Below are positions 17,219 to 27,184 of a stretch of 64,000 nt of DNA, one piece after another. The translations under genes and the position numbers were made by a program. The stretch's first letter is position 1, and every line of letters begins with the position of its first letter. The notes beneath the pieces are model-generated. The model was given only the letters and a program-made list of their open reading frames with translations, made no database searches and had not been told where the DNA came from. The stretch comes from RGZA01 sp041917755 (GTDB lineage: Bacteria > Pseudomonadota > Alphaproteobacteria > UBA9219 > RGZA01). Location of the stretch: the NCBI GenBank assembly GCA_041917755.1, contig JAYRWY010000006.1, positions 124,001 to 188,000 on the forward strand, given 5' to 3'.

Positions 17219-18354
17219 TGGCCTACAACCTCGTCATAGACGTTTAGGGTCGCATCACACATTTGCTTCAATTCAAACTTGCTGCGCACAAAGCTCTTGG
17301 CACGCTGCGACATGATAATCCGTTCTTCAAGTGACATGTTCAGGCATTTAATAATCGCGCGGGTGATATCAGCGGCACTACCCAGTGGTACAAGCCAACC
17401 GGTTTCACCATCCAGTACGGTTTCACTGGTTGCGCCCAATGCGGTGGCAATCACGGGCACGCCCATTGCCTGCGCTTCTACGGGCACTCGGCCAAATCCT
17501 TCAGCAACCTGGCTTGGGCACAACACCAACTGCGCAAGCGCATAGGCCGCAGGCACATCACCGCCGTCCATCCATCTGACTTTATCGGCCAAGCCATAAT
17601 CATCGACCTGTTTGCGCAGCTCCTGACTGTATTTGCTGCGACCCTGATCCGGCCCGATAAACACACAGATAAATGACTTATCTTTAATGGCTGCTAACGC
17701 CTCGATTACCAGTTCATGTCCCTTAATCGGCGACAAACGCCCGGGCATGATAATGACCGGTGCATGAGTTGTATTGTTCCAAAGGGTTTTGAGTTTTTGT
17801 TTGCGCTCGTCTGAAATTGCATCGGCATCATACACACTCATATCGATGCCACGCGGAATAACCTTGATGCGTGACGGGCTGACATCATAATTACGTTTAA
17901 TGTGATGTCCGATAAATTCGGATATGGCAATAATACGATCTGACTTTGCCATGACGCTGTTATACATTTTCTTGAAAAATCCGGTACCTTTATAAGCCGC
18001 GTGGAATGTCGTGACAAATGGGATACCGGTCAGGCTGGATGCGATATACGCACTCCATGCCGGCGCGCGGCTACGGGCATGAATGACATGCACCTTTTCG
18101 CGATGTATCAAAGATGCAAGCCAGAATGCGTTGATAATAATGTCTACCGGATTTTTACTGGCCACGTTGCGTTTGACAAATTCAGCGCGTTTTGCACGCA
18201 ATTCCGCCTCATGATAGCCGCCCTCACTAACCACAATCGCGCGGTGTCCTGCGCCAACAATTGCAGCAGACACATCAACCGCGGCACGCTCCGCCCCGCC
18301 TGCTTCCAGACTGGGAATAACCTGTACAATTGTCAATCTACGGGAGCTTGACAT
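17215..18354 (-). CDS. Glycosyltransferase family 4
   Basis: This 379-residue GT-B enzyme has SLEAGGAERAAVDVS at the N-terminus, PGRLSPIKGHELVIEAL in the middle and EGFGRVPVEAQAMG (E-x7-E) toward the end. It is probably an LPS core or O-antigen sugar transferase. The ATG at 18352-18354 has AGG about 10 bases upstream; a frame to 18372 adds six residues without support. It overlaps the end of lpxB and is followed at four bases' overlap by the GT9 gene, so these three are coupled. Confidence 0.88.
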   Translation of the reverse strand: MSSSRRLTIVQVIPSLEAGGAERAAVDVSAAIVGAGHRAIVVSEGGYHEAELRAKRAEFVKRNVASKNPVDIIINAFWLASLIHREKVHVIHARSRAPAWSAYIASSLTGIPFVTTFHAAYKGTGFFKKMYNSVMAKSDRIIAISEFIGHHIKRNYDVSPSRIKVIPRGIDMSVYDADAISDERKQKLKTLWNNTTHAPVIIMPGRLSPIKGHELVIEALAAIKDKSFICVFIGPDQGRSKYSQELRKQVDDYGLADKVRWMDGGDVPAAYALAQLVLCPSQVAEGFGRVPVEAQAMGVPVIATALGATSETVLDGETGWLVPLGSAADITRAIIKCLNMSLEERIIMSQRAKSFVRSKFELKQMCDATLNVYDEVVGQ

Positions 18355-19507
18355 TGGCAACCTCGCATACAACCCGTGCAGCTTTTTCTGATGGCGCCAT
18401 ATCGTGGTTCAGCAGCATTTTGCGCACCTGATCAAATGCTTTGCGCTGTGTATTACGGGCATTTTCATCACTCCATAATTCAAACAGAGCTTTTGACATA
18501 TTCTCGGCTGTGCAGAAATGCTGAAGGTATTCCGGCACAATCGCTTTATTGAGCAATAGATTGGTAAGGTTTGCAAACTTCACCTTAATCATCCACCGAT
18601 AGAGCAATACCGTAATTGGATTCAGCTTATAAGCGATAATGTGAGGCGTTCCCGCCAACGCCAATTCCAATGCCACCGTACCAGATGCCGCTAATGCCAC
18701 ATGGCTTGCTGCAAACACATCGTATTTTCGCTGGTCGCCCAATAACACCACTGGCTTAATTGGCCAATCTTTGAGATACGGCATCAAAAAATCGTGAATT
18801 TGCGGAATGGTAGGCACCACAACCCTGAACCCTTCTGTCATGGGTTGCAGCTGCTTTAATGTTTCGGCAAATACGGGAGCAAGCCGTTTAACTTCACTGC
18901 GACGGCTTCCGGGAAGCACTGTGATGATTTTTGTTCCCTCGGGAATTTTTTGCTCGCTATAAAAACGCGCGGCATCACCCTTATCCGCGCCCTGCTCCAT
19001 CACGCTGTGCCCCACAAAGGTGCATGCCAAGCCTTCTTTTTCAAAATAAGGCGGCTCGAATGGTAATATCGCCAACAAATGGTTATATAGTTTGGCAATT
19101 TTCTTGGCGCGGCCCGGGCGCCATGCCCACACCGTTGGCGCAACATAGTGAATAAGCGGGATATTATCGCCCTTTAGTTTTTTGGCCAGACGAAACGAAA
19201 AATCCGGTCCATCTATCGTGATGACAGCCGTTGGTTTGATGTATTTAACAGCTGCAGCTGTTTCATTCAGACGCTTTAATACATGCGGGATTTTTGGCAA
19301 CAACTCGACAAAGCCAAATAACGCAAGTTCGGATTGCTGAAACAGCGTATTCAAGCCTTCAGCCTGCATGCGCTCGCCGCCCACGCCCTCAAACCGCACA
19401 TTGCCATTGGTGATTTTCCGTAGCGCACTCATCAACCGGGCGCCGAGTAAATCGCCCGATGGTTCACACGCAACAAGAAAAAAACATGGCACGTTCATCG
19501 CCGTCAT
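18338..19507 (-). CDS. lpxB: Lipid-A-disaccharide synthase
   Basis: This 389-residue GT19 enzyme has ACEPSGDLLGARLM at the N-terminus, GVGGERMQAEG, and HYVAPTVWAWRPGRAKKI in the middle, all LpxB hallmarks. It joins UDP-2,3-diacylglucosamine and lipid X into the lipid A disaccharide at the inner membrane. It overlaps lpxI by four bases. The start could also be the fourth residue (MNVPCFF). Confidence 0.96.
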   Translation of the reverse strand: MTAMNVPCFFLVACEPSGDLLGARLMSALRKITNGNVRFEGVGGERMQAEGLNTLFQQSELALFGFVELLPKIPHVLKRLNETAAAVKYIKPTAVITIDGPDFSFRLAKKLKGDNIPLIHYVAPTVWAWRPGRAKKIAKLYNHLLAILPFEPPYFEKEGLACTFVGHSVMEQGADKGDAARFYSEQKIPEGTKIITVLPGSRRSEVKRLAPVFAETLKQLQPMTEGFRVVVPTIPQIHDFLMPYLKDWPIKPVVLLGDQRKYDVFAASHVALAASGTVALELALAGTPHIIAYKLNPITVLLYRWMIKVKFANLTNLLLNKAIVPEYLQHFCTAENMSKALFELWSDENARNTQRKAFDQVRKMLLNHDMAPSEKAARVVCEVANVKLP

Positions 19508-20337
19508 AGCTTTAATCCAATGATGAAAAGTCCGGATGCGTCGGCAAATTTAATCACCTCATCACGGTCTACCAGAATGGAACTGCCCGCTTCCGCTGCT
19601 ATGCCGCACAGCCCGGCACCCACTGCTTCACGCAATGTGGTAATACCCAATGCCGGCAAATCAAAACGTGCATCCTGTTGCGGTTTTTTAAGCTTCACCA
19701 GTACCGGCGGAACGCCATCACGCTTCAGCATGCCCGCACGGCCAATCAGCGCATCGGTGCCTTCTATGGCTTCTAATCCCAATACAATGCCCTGCTGCAC
19801 CACCACCGATTGCCCGACATCCAGCGCGCCAAGCGCCTTTGCAATTTCAATGCCGCGTGCAATATCGGCCTTGGCGGCATCATTGGGGGCATGTTTACCC
19901 AATTGCCCTTCGGGCAACAATAAATCAGCAAAAACTTCCTGCGGGGCAAGCACGCGAAATCCCTCTGCTTCAAACTCTTTGGCAATCGCTTTGAGCAAGC
20001 CATCATCGCCCAGCGCATTCAAACCAATACGGGCCAGCTTTTGTACCATCAACCAGTCAGGTTTTAATTCGGTAATGGATGGTCTGCGCACACGGCCAAG
20101 CATTACCACATCCGTAACGCCCTTTTCTTTGGCCAATGCCAATGCCGCTGCCGCCGCGCCAAGCGGCAACCATGTCACCGGCACATCATCATTTCCGATG
20201 TCGGTATCGGTTTGGCCTTCCAATGCCAATACATGAAATGGGCGGTTCATACGCTGGCATGCTGCAATCAGACGCTTTGGCGCATCACCGCCACCTGCAA
20301 TGATACCCAACATGTTTTTCATGGGCATCGCTGTCAT
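19504..20337 (-). CDS. lpxI: UDP-2,3-diacylglucosamine pyrophosphatase LpxI
   Basis: This 277-residue protein has the LpxI (DUF1009) pattern: LGIIAGGGDAPKRLIAAC near the start, MLGRVRRPSITELKPD and GLEAIEGTDALIGRAG further on. LpxI cleaves UDP-diacylglucosamine to lipid X and UMP; it replaces LpxH in alphaproteobacteria. It lies between lpxA and lpxB, the normal site. The start could be any of three close methionines. Confidence 0.94.
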   Translation of the reverse strand: MTAMPMKNMLGIIAGGGDAPKRLIAACQRMNRPFHVLALEGQTDTDIGNDDVPVTWLPLGAAAAALALAKEKGVTDVVMLGRVRRPSITELKPDWLMVQKLARIGLNALGDDGLLKAIAKEFEAEGFRVLAPQEVFADLLLPEGQLGKHAPNDAAKADIARGIEIAKALGALDVGQSVVVQQGIVLGLEAIEGTDALIGRAGMLKRDGVPPVLVKLKKPQQDARFDLPALGITTLREAVGAGLCGIAAEAGSSILVDRDEVIKFADASGLFIIGLKL

Positions 20338-20342
20338 GATAC

Positions 20343-21164
20343 TTAAGCTGCTTGGTCGCTACGCGGCTGACAAATCGGCCGCGAGGATTTGTTGCGAATG
20401 AAGCTGACAATATCTTTAACAACTTCAGATGCAGAATAATTATCTGCCACGCCTTCCAAGCGTTCAGAGAATGTGCCTTCTGGCGCAAACAGCATACGAT
20501 AGGCATTGCGCAATTCGTTGATTTGTTCTTTTTTGAACCCGCGGCGCTCCAGTCCAACCAGATTTAGTCCGGCAAGACGTGCGCGTTCACCCATTACAGT
20601 GCCATAAGGGATAACGTCGTTTTCAACGCCAGACATCCCGCCAATCATGGCGTGGGAACCAATACGAACAAACTGATGTACCGCGGAATTCCCGCCAATT
20701 ATCGCGTGATCGCCCACATGCACATGGCCTGCCAAAGTTGCGTTATTGACCAAAATCACGTTATTGCCAATCTGGCAATCATGCGCAATGTGCGCGCCAA
20801 TCATAATCAGGCAATCATCGCCTATCTTGGTAAGCAAGCCGCCGCCTTCGGTGCCTGGGTTAATCGTCACATGTTCGCGTATGGAATTGCGCTTGCCAAT
20901 TTCAAGGCGTGAATGCTCGCCCTTGAACTTTTTATCCTGCGGTGCGGTGCCCACGGATGCGAATGGAAAAATTTCGCTGCCTTCGCCAATGGTCGTATTA
21001 CCATCAATTACGACATGGCTATGTAGTTTTACATTCGCGCCCAATTTAACCTGCGGGCCAATAATGCTATATGGCCCAACGCTTACGCCATCCGCCAAGC
21101 TCGCGGCGGGGTCAATAATAGCAGTTGGGTGAATGGTATTGGCCACGGCAATTCCTGTTTTCAA
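20343..21164 (-). CDS. lpxA: UDP-N-acetylglucosamine acyltransferase
   Basis: This 273-residue protein is a left-handed beta-helix of isoleucine-rich hexapeptide repeats (HPTAIIDPAASL, VSVGPYSIIGPQVKLG). It carries the active-site region IGAHIAHDCQIG and the LpxA C-terminal helix domain (NLVGLERRGF). It adds the first acyl chain to UDP-GlcNAc in lipid A synthesis. It follows fabZ with a 2 bp gap, so acyl-ACP supply and use are co-expressed. Confidence 0.97.
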   Translation of the reverse strand: MKTGIAVANTIHPTAIIDPAASLADGVSVGPYSIIGPQVKLGANVKLHSHVVIDGNTTIGEGSEIFPFASVGTAPQDKKFKGEHSRLEIGKRNSIREHVTINPGTEGGGLLTKIGDDCLIMIGAHIAHDCQIGNNVILVNNATLAGHVHVGDHAIIGGNSAVHQFVRIGSHAMIGGMSGVENDVIPYGTVMGERARLAGLNLVGLERRGFKKEQINELRNAYRMLFAPEGTFSERLEGVADNYSASEVVKDIVSFIRNKSSRPICQPRSDQAA

Positions 21165-21166
21165 AT

Positions 21167-21667
21167 TTACTTATCTTGGCCCAACATCTGGTCGCGCTTG
21201 GTATCCACCAACATCGCGCTATAGGTTGCCTCGGCAACTTTATCCGCGCCAACATAGGCTTCGCCTTTAAACTTCCATACATTGCCGCGCTGGCGCTCTT
21301 TCTTTACTTTGATGTGCAACGTATCACCTGGGAATACAGGGCGGCGGAAACGCGCCTCATCAATCGTCATAAAATAGACCATGTGACGACCGGGTTCGAC
21401 CTCGTCCAGCATATCAACCACCAAAACGGCCGATGTCTGCGCCATGGCTTCTACAATCAATACGCCAGGCATAATCGGGTGACCCGGGAAATGGCCCTGA
21501 AAGAATGGCTCATTCACGGTTACATTTTTAACACCTGTGGCGCTCTCGCCCATCACAACGTCAATGACACGGTCAATCATCAACATAGGATAGCGATGCG
21601 GAATGCGATCCATAATGCCTTGAATATCGATCGTCGTCTTATGGGCGTTGGGCTTTGAGTCTGTCAT
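21167..21667 (-). CDS. fabZ: 3-hydroxyacyl-ACP dehydratase FabZ
   Basis: This hot-dog fold enzyme (166 residues from the chosen ATG) has HRYPMLMIDRVID and FFQGHFPGHPIMPGVLIVEAMAQ (catalytic His and Glu). It dehydrates 3-hydroxyacyl-ACP in fatty-acid elongation and competes with LpxA for the same substrates. The start MTDSKPN has CCGGA about 8 bases before the ATG; the frame to 21715 lacks support. In most relatives lpxD sits just upstream of fabZ; here the neighbour is skp. Confidence 0.95.
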   Translation of the reverse strand: MTDSKPNAHKTTIDIQGIMDRIPHRYPMLMIDRVIDVVMGESATGVKNVTVNEPFFQGHFPGHPIMPGVLIVEAMAQTSAVLVVDMLDEVEPGRHMVYFMTIDEARFRRPVFPGDTLHIKVKKERQRGNVWKFKGEAYVGADKVAEATYSAMLVDTKRDQMLGQDK

Positions 21668-21787
21668 GAGAAATCCGGATGGTGGCTTCTGGCAATGGGT
21701 CGCACTACCAATCAAACAAGAGCGATATCAATGCCTTATTTCATTCATGAAATCAAGATGCCAGAGCCACACAGCAGGCCAAATTGT

Positions 21788-22378
21788 TTACTTTGGCGGT
21801 GCTTTTTTTGCCTCTGGGGCATCAATATTGACTGCAATATCCGGCAATTGCGCATTTAAACGGGCACTGACTTCACTGGTGATATCGCTGCCTTCAATGC
21901 TCCATAACACCGCAACATTGCTGCCCTGCTTGGCCAACACGGCTTGGGCGTTACGCTTTTTGGCGATATCGGCAACAATTTCGAGCATCACATCATGAAC
22001 CTTGCCCAAGGATTGGCTGGTCGCTTTTTCCAATGCCTGACGGCGTTCTTGAACATATTTTTCTACATCGCGGAACTTCTGACGCAGTTGTGTCTCTTTT
22101 TCGGCATAGGCCTTTTCATCCAGCTTGCCACGCTGTTGCAATAATTCCTGCTCGGCATCGCGGATATGCTTTTCTTGAGATGATATTTCATCTTGAAATG
22201 CGCTGCGCTGCACCTCGATTTTTTTCTGGGCACTTATTGCTGCTTTGGAATCATCCAACACGCTTTTTACATTCACAATCAAGATGGGCTTGGCCTGCGC
22301 CGGCTCCTTGCCAGCAGGCTCGGATGCCTGTGCCAGCGAAGCCGTGAGCGCCATGATGATGAGCAGTAAGCGTACCAT
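21788..22378 (-). CDS. skp: OmpH/Skp-family periplasmic chaperone
   Basis: This 196-residue protein has a cleavable signal peptide (MVRLLLIIMALTASLAQA) and a long charged coiled coil (about 45-130, QEKHIRDAEQELLQQRGKL), typical of Skp. Skp holds unfolded outer membrane proteins on their way to BamA. The ATG shares one base with the bamA stop codon, so the two are coupled. A Lys/Pro-rich tail ends the protein. Confidence 0.9.
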   Translation of the reverse strand: MVRLLLIIMALTASLAQASEPAGKEPAQAKPILIVNVKSVLDDSKAAISAQKKIEVQRSAFQDEISSQEKHIRDAEQELLQQRGKLDEKAYAEKETQLRQKFRDVEKYVQERRQALEKATSQSLGKVHDVMLEIVADIAKKRNAQAVLAKQGSNVAVLWSIEGSDITSEVSARLNAQLPDIAVNIDAPEAKKAPPK

Positions 22379-24753
22379 TAGAAGCGTGTCCCGAAGCTGA
22401 AGCGGAAGAATTCCGTCACGTCATAATCTTCTTTAAGAATGGGCTTTGCCAAATCCACCCCGATAGGACCGAATGGCGATTGCCATGTTAACCCAATGCC
22501 CGCACTCATCCGAAGCTTGGAATCAGCACGGAAATTCTCACCGGGCAACGGGCTGGCATCAACCTGATCCAGAATACCGGCATCGTTGAACACACGTCCG
22601 CGCACACCAAATTCTTCTGGCAGACCCGTCGGGAAGCTGACTTCCACACGGCTGCGGGCAAACCGGTTACCGCCAAGACTGTCATTTACACCGCCAGTTA
22701 AATCGCGTGGCCCTACCCCGGCAAACTTGAACCCGCGAAGGTTTTCACCGCCCAGATAGAAACGGTCATTGATGCGCACATTCTGGCCAAGACCAAAGAT
22801 ATAGCCGACTTCACCACCCAGATTAAGGGTCCACTTATCAAACAATGGCGTGTAATACGCGCCGCCCACTTTGGTACGCAGATATTGCACGTCCCCGCCA
22901 AGCCCGGCGAGATCATTATTCATCCTGATATAGAAGCCTTCCGATGGGTTCAGCTTGCTATTGCGTTTGTCGTACATCAACTCATGGCCAATGGATGAGG
23001 TAATGCTGGTGCCTGCCTGTTCACGCACAAAGCGTGATGCCGTAGTTGGTACATTGGTAATCTTGGTTTGGGTCAAACCGTAATTCCATTTTTCATTCAA
23101 CACATCGGATAACGGATAGCCCGCACGTAAATTGAACCCGTTGCGTTCTTCGTTGAACGAACTTTCGCTTTGGTTATCACGTGTGGTGCGGAACAAATCA
23201 CCACCCACGGCCAAATCCTTTTCCATGAAATATGGCTCGGTGAAGCTGATGTCATATTGTTGCGTTCTGGCAGATGCCTGTATCCCGAAGCGGAGATTTT
23301 GGCCCTTACCCAGCAAATTACGTTCATTGATACTGAAGTCACCCAAAGGGCCGTCGGTGGACGAGAACCCCGCACCAATCGAGAAGTCACCGGTTGATTT
23401 TTCTTTTACTTCTACCGCAATAACCGATTGGTCTGGCTGTCCGCCTTCACTTGGCGTGACCTTCACATCTTCAAAGAAGCCCAGATCGCGGATGTTCTGT
23501 TCCGATTTTTTCAGCTTGTTGAGCAAGAACGGGTCGCCTTCGGATAATTTAATCTGGCGGCGAATAACACGGTCAAGCGTACGGGTATTCCCGCTGATGT
23601 CGATGCGCTGCACGAATACACGCGGGCCTTCGCTCACAGCATAGGTAATGTCGACAATACGTTTTTCTTTATTGGGGTTTAGCTTGGGCTGCACCTGCGC
23701 AAAGCCATACTGCAAATCACCAATTGCGGCAGTTAACTGGGCTACACTTTTTTCAACTCTTTCCGCGCTATACCCATCGCCCTTAAAGGTCACAATTTTT
23801 TCACGCAAAGCGGCAAGATTAATACGTTTGAGCGTTGTGTCTAAATCGACCTTGCCAAACTTGTAATGTTCACCTTCTTCAATGGTGAAGGTAATGAGGA
23901 AGTCTTTTCGGTCAGGGGTTAGCTCGGCGTGCGATGACAACACACGGAAATCCACATAACCATGGTTTAAATAGAACCGGCGCAGCAATTCCTTATCGTA
24001 GTTCAAGCGATCAGGATCATAGAAATCGGAGTTACTGAAGAAACGCCACCATTCGGTCTCGCGGGTGTTCACCGCATCGCGTAACTCATCATCGCCAAAC
24101 ACCTTATTGCCGATGAAGTTGATGCGCTTCACGCCGGTACGTTCGCCTTCGGTGATTTCAAACACCAAATCCACGCGGTTCTGCTCCAGCTTGATAACCT
24201 TGGGCTCTACCAATACGGCAAAGCGGCCAGAACGGCGATACACATCAAGAATGCGCTGCGTATCACTCTTCACGCGGCTCTTGGTATAAACTTGGCGCGC
24301 TTTAAGCTGGATTTCCTTTTCCAGATCTTTTTGTTCAATGGCATGGTTGCCTTCAAACACCACGCGATTAATCACGGGATTTTCCTGCACGGTTACTACC
24401 AACACATTGCCCTCGGCCAGTGCCACATGCACATCGCTGAAAAATCCGGTGGCAAATAATGATTTGACGCACTCATTCAACTTGGCAGGTGTGGCGGCAT
24501 CCCCTTTGGTCAGCGAAAGGTATGAACGCACCGTATCTGATTCAATACGTTGCACGCCATCTACGCGCACATCACTCACAATTGGCGCTGCTTCTGCAAC
24601 GGGCGCTGGTGCTTCTGGTGCAGGCGGAGCAGCGGGCGCTTCGCTGGCATCAAACTCCTGTACCTGCGGTGCCAATGGCTGAAATGCATGGGCAGCCGCC
24701 GGGGCAAGCAGCAACACAAACATAAGGATGAGATGACGAATAAACAGATTCAT
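22378..24753 (-). CDS. bamA: Outer membrane assembly factor BamA
   Basis: This 791-residue protein has a signal peptide ending at AHA, then a Pro/Ala/Glu-rich stretch (30-55), five POTRA domains (about 57-400) and a 16-strand barrel that ends in FFRFSFGTRF with the C-terminal phenylalanine. The barrel VRGF-type motif appears as NLRGF. BamA inserts barrel proteins into the outer membrane. The Pro/Ala linker before POTRA1 is longer than in E. coli. Neighbours are rseP upstream and skp downstream. Confidence 0.97.
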   Translation of the reverse strand: MNLFIRHLILMFVLLLAPAAAHAFQPLAPQVQEFDASEAPAAPPAPEAPAPVAEAAPIVSDVRVDGVQRIESDTVRSYLSLTKGDAATPAKLNECVKSLFATGFFSDVHVALAEGNVLVVTVQENPVINRVVFEGNHAIEQKDLEKEIQLKARQVYTKSRVKSDTQRILDVYRRSGRFAVLVEPKVIKLEQNRVDLVFEITEGERTGVKRINFIGNKVFGDDELRDAVNTRETEWWRFFSNSDFYDPDRLNYDKELLRRFYLNHGYVDFRVLSSHAELTPDRKDFLITFTIEEGEHYKFGKVDLDTTLKRINLAALREKIVTFKGDGYSAERVEKSVAQLTAAIGDLQYGFAQVQPKLNPNKEKRIVDITYAVSEGPRVFVQRIDISGNTRTLDRVIRRQIKLSEGDPFLLNKLKKSEQNIRDLGFFEDVKVTPSEGGQPDQSVIAVEVKEKSTGDFSIGAGFSSTDGPLGDFSINERNLLGKGQNLRFGIQASARTQQYDISFTEPYFMEKDLAVGGDLFRTTRDNQSESSFNEERNGFNLRAGYPLSDVLNEKWNYGLTQTKITNVPTTASRFVREQAGTSITSSIGHELMYDKRNSKLNPSEGFYIRMNNDLAGLGGDVQYLRTKVGGAYYTPLFDKWTLNLGGEVGYIFGLGQNVRINDRFYLGGENLRGFKFAGVGPRDLTGGVNDSLGGNRFARSRVEVSFPTGLPEEFGVRGRVFNDAGILDQVDASPLPGENFRADSKLRMSAGIGLTWQSPFGPIGVDLAKPILKEDYDVTEFFRFSFGTRF

Positions 24754-24776
24754 ATAAAACGCTTGATGGGGTTATT

Positions 24777-25910
24777 TTAGGAGAACAGACCTTTAACATA
24801 ACTGACGATTTGCAGTTGATTAATGTCGTTCCACGTGAAGAACAGCATCATGCTGATGATAAAGAAGAAGCCAACCTTGGACGTAAATTCCATAATGCTT
24901 TCGTGAACCGGGCCACCTTTAATGGCTTCCACTGCATAAAAGAATAAATGGCCACCATCGAGCAACGGAATGGGGAATAAGTTAAACAACCCGAGGCTGA
25001 GGGAAATCACCGCCATAAACCAAATCAATGGCACAATGCCTTCTTTGCCAATTTTTCCTGACATTTCAGCAATGCGTAATGGCCCGCCCAATTCCTCAGT
25101 GCCTCTGGTGCCCACAATAATCTGGCCGATAGCTTTCAAGGTGGTTGATACCATGCTGCCCATTTCGGTCACGGCCGCACCAACAGCAGGCGCGAATTCC
25201 AGTTTACGGTAAATCATTTTGCCGCTTTCGGCACGCACGCCGATTTGTCCCACCTGATGGACAGCACCAAAGCGGTCTTTGATTTCAGCCATCTTGGGAA
25301 TGATGGTCTTTTCCATTTTTGATCCACCACGCTCCAACACAACCTGCATCGGTTCACCGCGGCTGGTAGAAATTTCACGGCGGATATCTTCAAAACGGCT
25401 GATGTCCACCGCGCCAATTTTTATAAAGGTATCGCCAGGTTGAATGCCGGCAATCGCCGCTGGGCTTTCGGCTACCACTTCGCCAATGCGCGGCGGGGTA
25501 AAAGGTTGACCTTCGATCGTGAACAGGCCCACAAACACCACAAAGGTGAACAAGAAGTTGATGAATGGCCCTGCCGCAACAATCGCTGCGCGCTGCCCTA
25601 CCGATTTATGAAAGAAGGCCTGCTTTTTTTCCGCATCGGTCATGGAGTAAACCTTGTCATCCGGACGACTGGATGGATCCGCATCGCCGAACATTTTTAC
25701 ATAACCACCCAGCGGCAACAGGCTGAAACGCCAACGCGTGCCTGATTTGTCGTTAAAGCCGATGATTTCCGGACCAAATCCAAGCGAGAAGGATTCAATC
25801 TTCACGCCACACAGCTTGGCAACAATGTAATGTCCCCATTCATGGACAAACACAACAATGCCCAACACCAATAAAAAGGATGGCAGGGTATGAAGGAGAA
25901 TATCTTGCAT
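24777..25910 (-). CDS. rseP: RIP metalloprotease RseP
   Basis: This 377-residue site-2-protease-type enzyme has the zinc motif HEWGH at residues 24-28, one PDZ domain (about 130-200, GEVVAESPAAIAGIQPGD) and the second metal motif NLFPIPLLDGGH near residue 310. It cuts transmembrane anti-sigma factors and leftover signal peptides. Alphaproteobacterial versions often have one PDZ domain, as here, rather than two. It is co-directional with bamA, 23 bp away. Confidence 0.96.
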   Translation of the reverse strand: MQDILLHTLPSFLLVLGIVVFVHEWGHYIVAKLCGVKIESFSLGFGPEIIGFNDKSGTRWRFSLLPLGGYVKMFGDADPSSRPDDKVYSMTDAEKKQAFFHKSVGQRAAIVAAGPFINFLFTFVVFVGLFTIEGQPFTPPRIGEVVAESPAAIAGIQPGDTFIKIGAVDISRFEDIRREISTSRGEPMQVVLERGGSKMEKTIIPKMAEIKDRFGAVHQVGQIGVRAESGKMIYRKLEFAPAVGAAVTEMGSMVSTTLKAIGQIIVGTRGTEELGGPLRIAEMSGKIGKEGIVPLIWFMAVISLSLGLFNLFPIPLLDGGHLFFYAVEAIKGGPVHESIMEFTSKVGFFFIISMMLFFTWNDINQLQIVSYVKGLFS

Positions 25911-25931
25911 TCAAATTCCTACTGGTTTGGC

Positions 25932-27167
25932 CTACTTGGCGCAGGCATTAGTTTTTTCAAGCGCAATGCGGCGGGCTGCTGCATCGCTGGTATTCACAAC
26001 ATCAAGGCTATCGATGGGCGCAATGTTACTTGCGCTCAAAGTCTCTTCTACAATTTTGGCAATATCAAGGAAGCCAATCCGGCCATTTAAAAACGCATCA
26101 ACAGCGATTTCATTGGCCGCATTGAGTACGGTCGGGGCTGTACCGCCGCGCTTTAACGCCTCACGGGTCAGAATGAGCGAACGGAAACGGCTGGTATCCG
26201 GTTCTTCAAAGGTCAATGCGCCAATCTGCGCAAGGTTCAAGCGCGCCGCCGGCGTTGTCATACGTTTGGGGTATGCCAAGGCATAGGCGATTGGCGTACG
26301 CATATCGGGGCTACCCAGTTGAGCAAGAACCGAACCATCTTTGTATTCCACCATGCTGTGAATGACCGATTGCGGGTGAACAATGACACCAATTTTTTCT
26401 TCGGGCATGTCGAACAGGAACGCCGCCTCAATAATCTCGAGGCCCTTGTTCATCATTGTCGCGCTATCGATTGAAATCTTTGAACCCATCGACCAAACCG
26501 GATGCTTAACTGCTTCCTGCGGGGTGACGCGCGCCATATCCTCAAGACTGGTATGACGGAACGGCCCACCCGACGCGGTAAGAATTAAACGGTCAATACC
26601 ATCGCGGCCTTCATCATCAAATACCTGATAGATGGCATTGTGTTCGCTATCCACCGGCAATAATTGTGCGCCATGTTCCTTCACTGCGCGCATCATCAAT
26701 GGCCCTGCGCACACCAGACATTCCTTATTGGCAAAGGCCACGGTTGCACCGCGCTTTACGGCGGCCAAAGTTGGCGGCAAGCCTGCTGCACCCACAATCG
26801 CAGCCATCACCCAATCGGATGCTCGCTCTGCGGCATGGGTTACGGCGGCAGCCCCAGCCGCCACTTCAATATTTTTGCCCGAAAGGCCATCTTTCAGGGC
26901 TTTGTACTTGGTTTCATCGCCAATCACTACGATTTGGGGGCGAAGCGCCAAGGCTTGCTTAATCAGCAAATCAACATTCTGGTTCGCCGTCAGGGCAACC
27001 ACATTAAATTGCTCGGGGTTGGCTTCAATCAACTCAAGGGTCTGGGTTCCCACCGAACCTGTCGAGCCAAGGACCGTTACCGTGCGCGGTGCAGACTGCG
27101 CCAGCGGACCGGAACTATTTGCATTATATTCAACTGCTTGCTTCAAAGCCTTCACGTTATTACTCAT
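25932..27167 (-). CDS. dxr: 1-deoxy-D-xylulose-5-phosphate reductoisomerase
   Basis: This 411-residue enzyme has the NADPH-binding GSTGSVGTQTLELI motif (about 34-47), NKECLVCAG, and the metal/substrate stretch PVDSEHNAIYQ. It makes MEP from DXP, the committed step of non-mevalonate isoprenoid synthesis, feeding the uppS product. The N-terminus has about 25 residues before the usual family start. It lies between cdsA and rseP as in many proteobacteria. Confidence 0.97.
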   Translation of the reverse strand: MSNNVKALKQAVEYNANSSGPLAQSAPRTVTVLGSTGSVGTQTLELIEANPEQFNVVALTANQNVDLLIKQALALRPQIVVIGDETKYKALKDGLSGKNIEVAAGAAAVTHAAERASDWVMAAIVGAAGLPPTLAAVKRGATVAFANKECLVCAGPLMMRAVKEHGAQLLPVDSEHNAIYQVFDDEGRDGIDRLILTASGGPFRHTSLEDMARVTPQEAVKHPVWSMGSKISIDSATMMNKGLEIIEAAFLFDMPEEKIGVIVHPQSVIHSMVEYKDGSVLAQLGSPDMRTPIAYALAYPKRMTTPAARLNLAQIGALTFEEPDTSRFRSLILTREALKRGGTAPTVLNAANEIAVDAFLNGRIGFLDIAKIVEETLSASNIAPIDSLDVVNTSDAAARRIALEKTNACAK

Positions 27168-27184
27168 CTAAAATTCATACGGCC

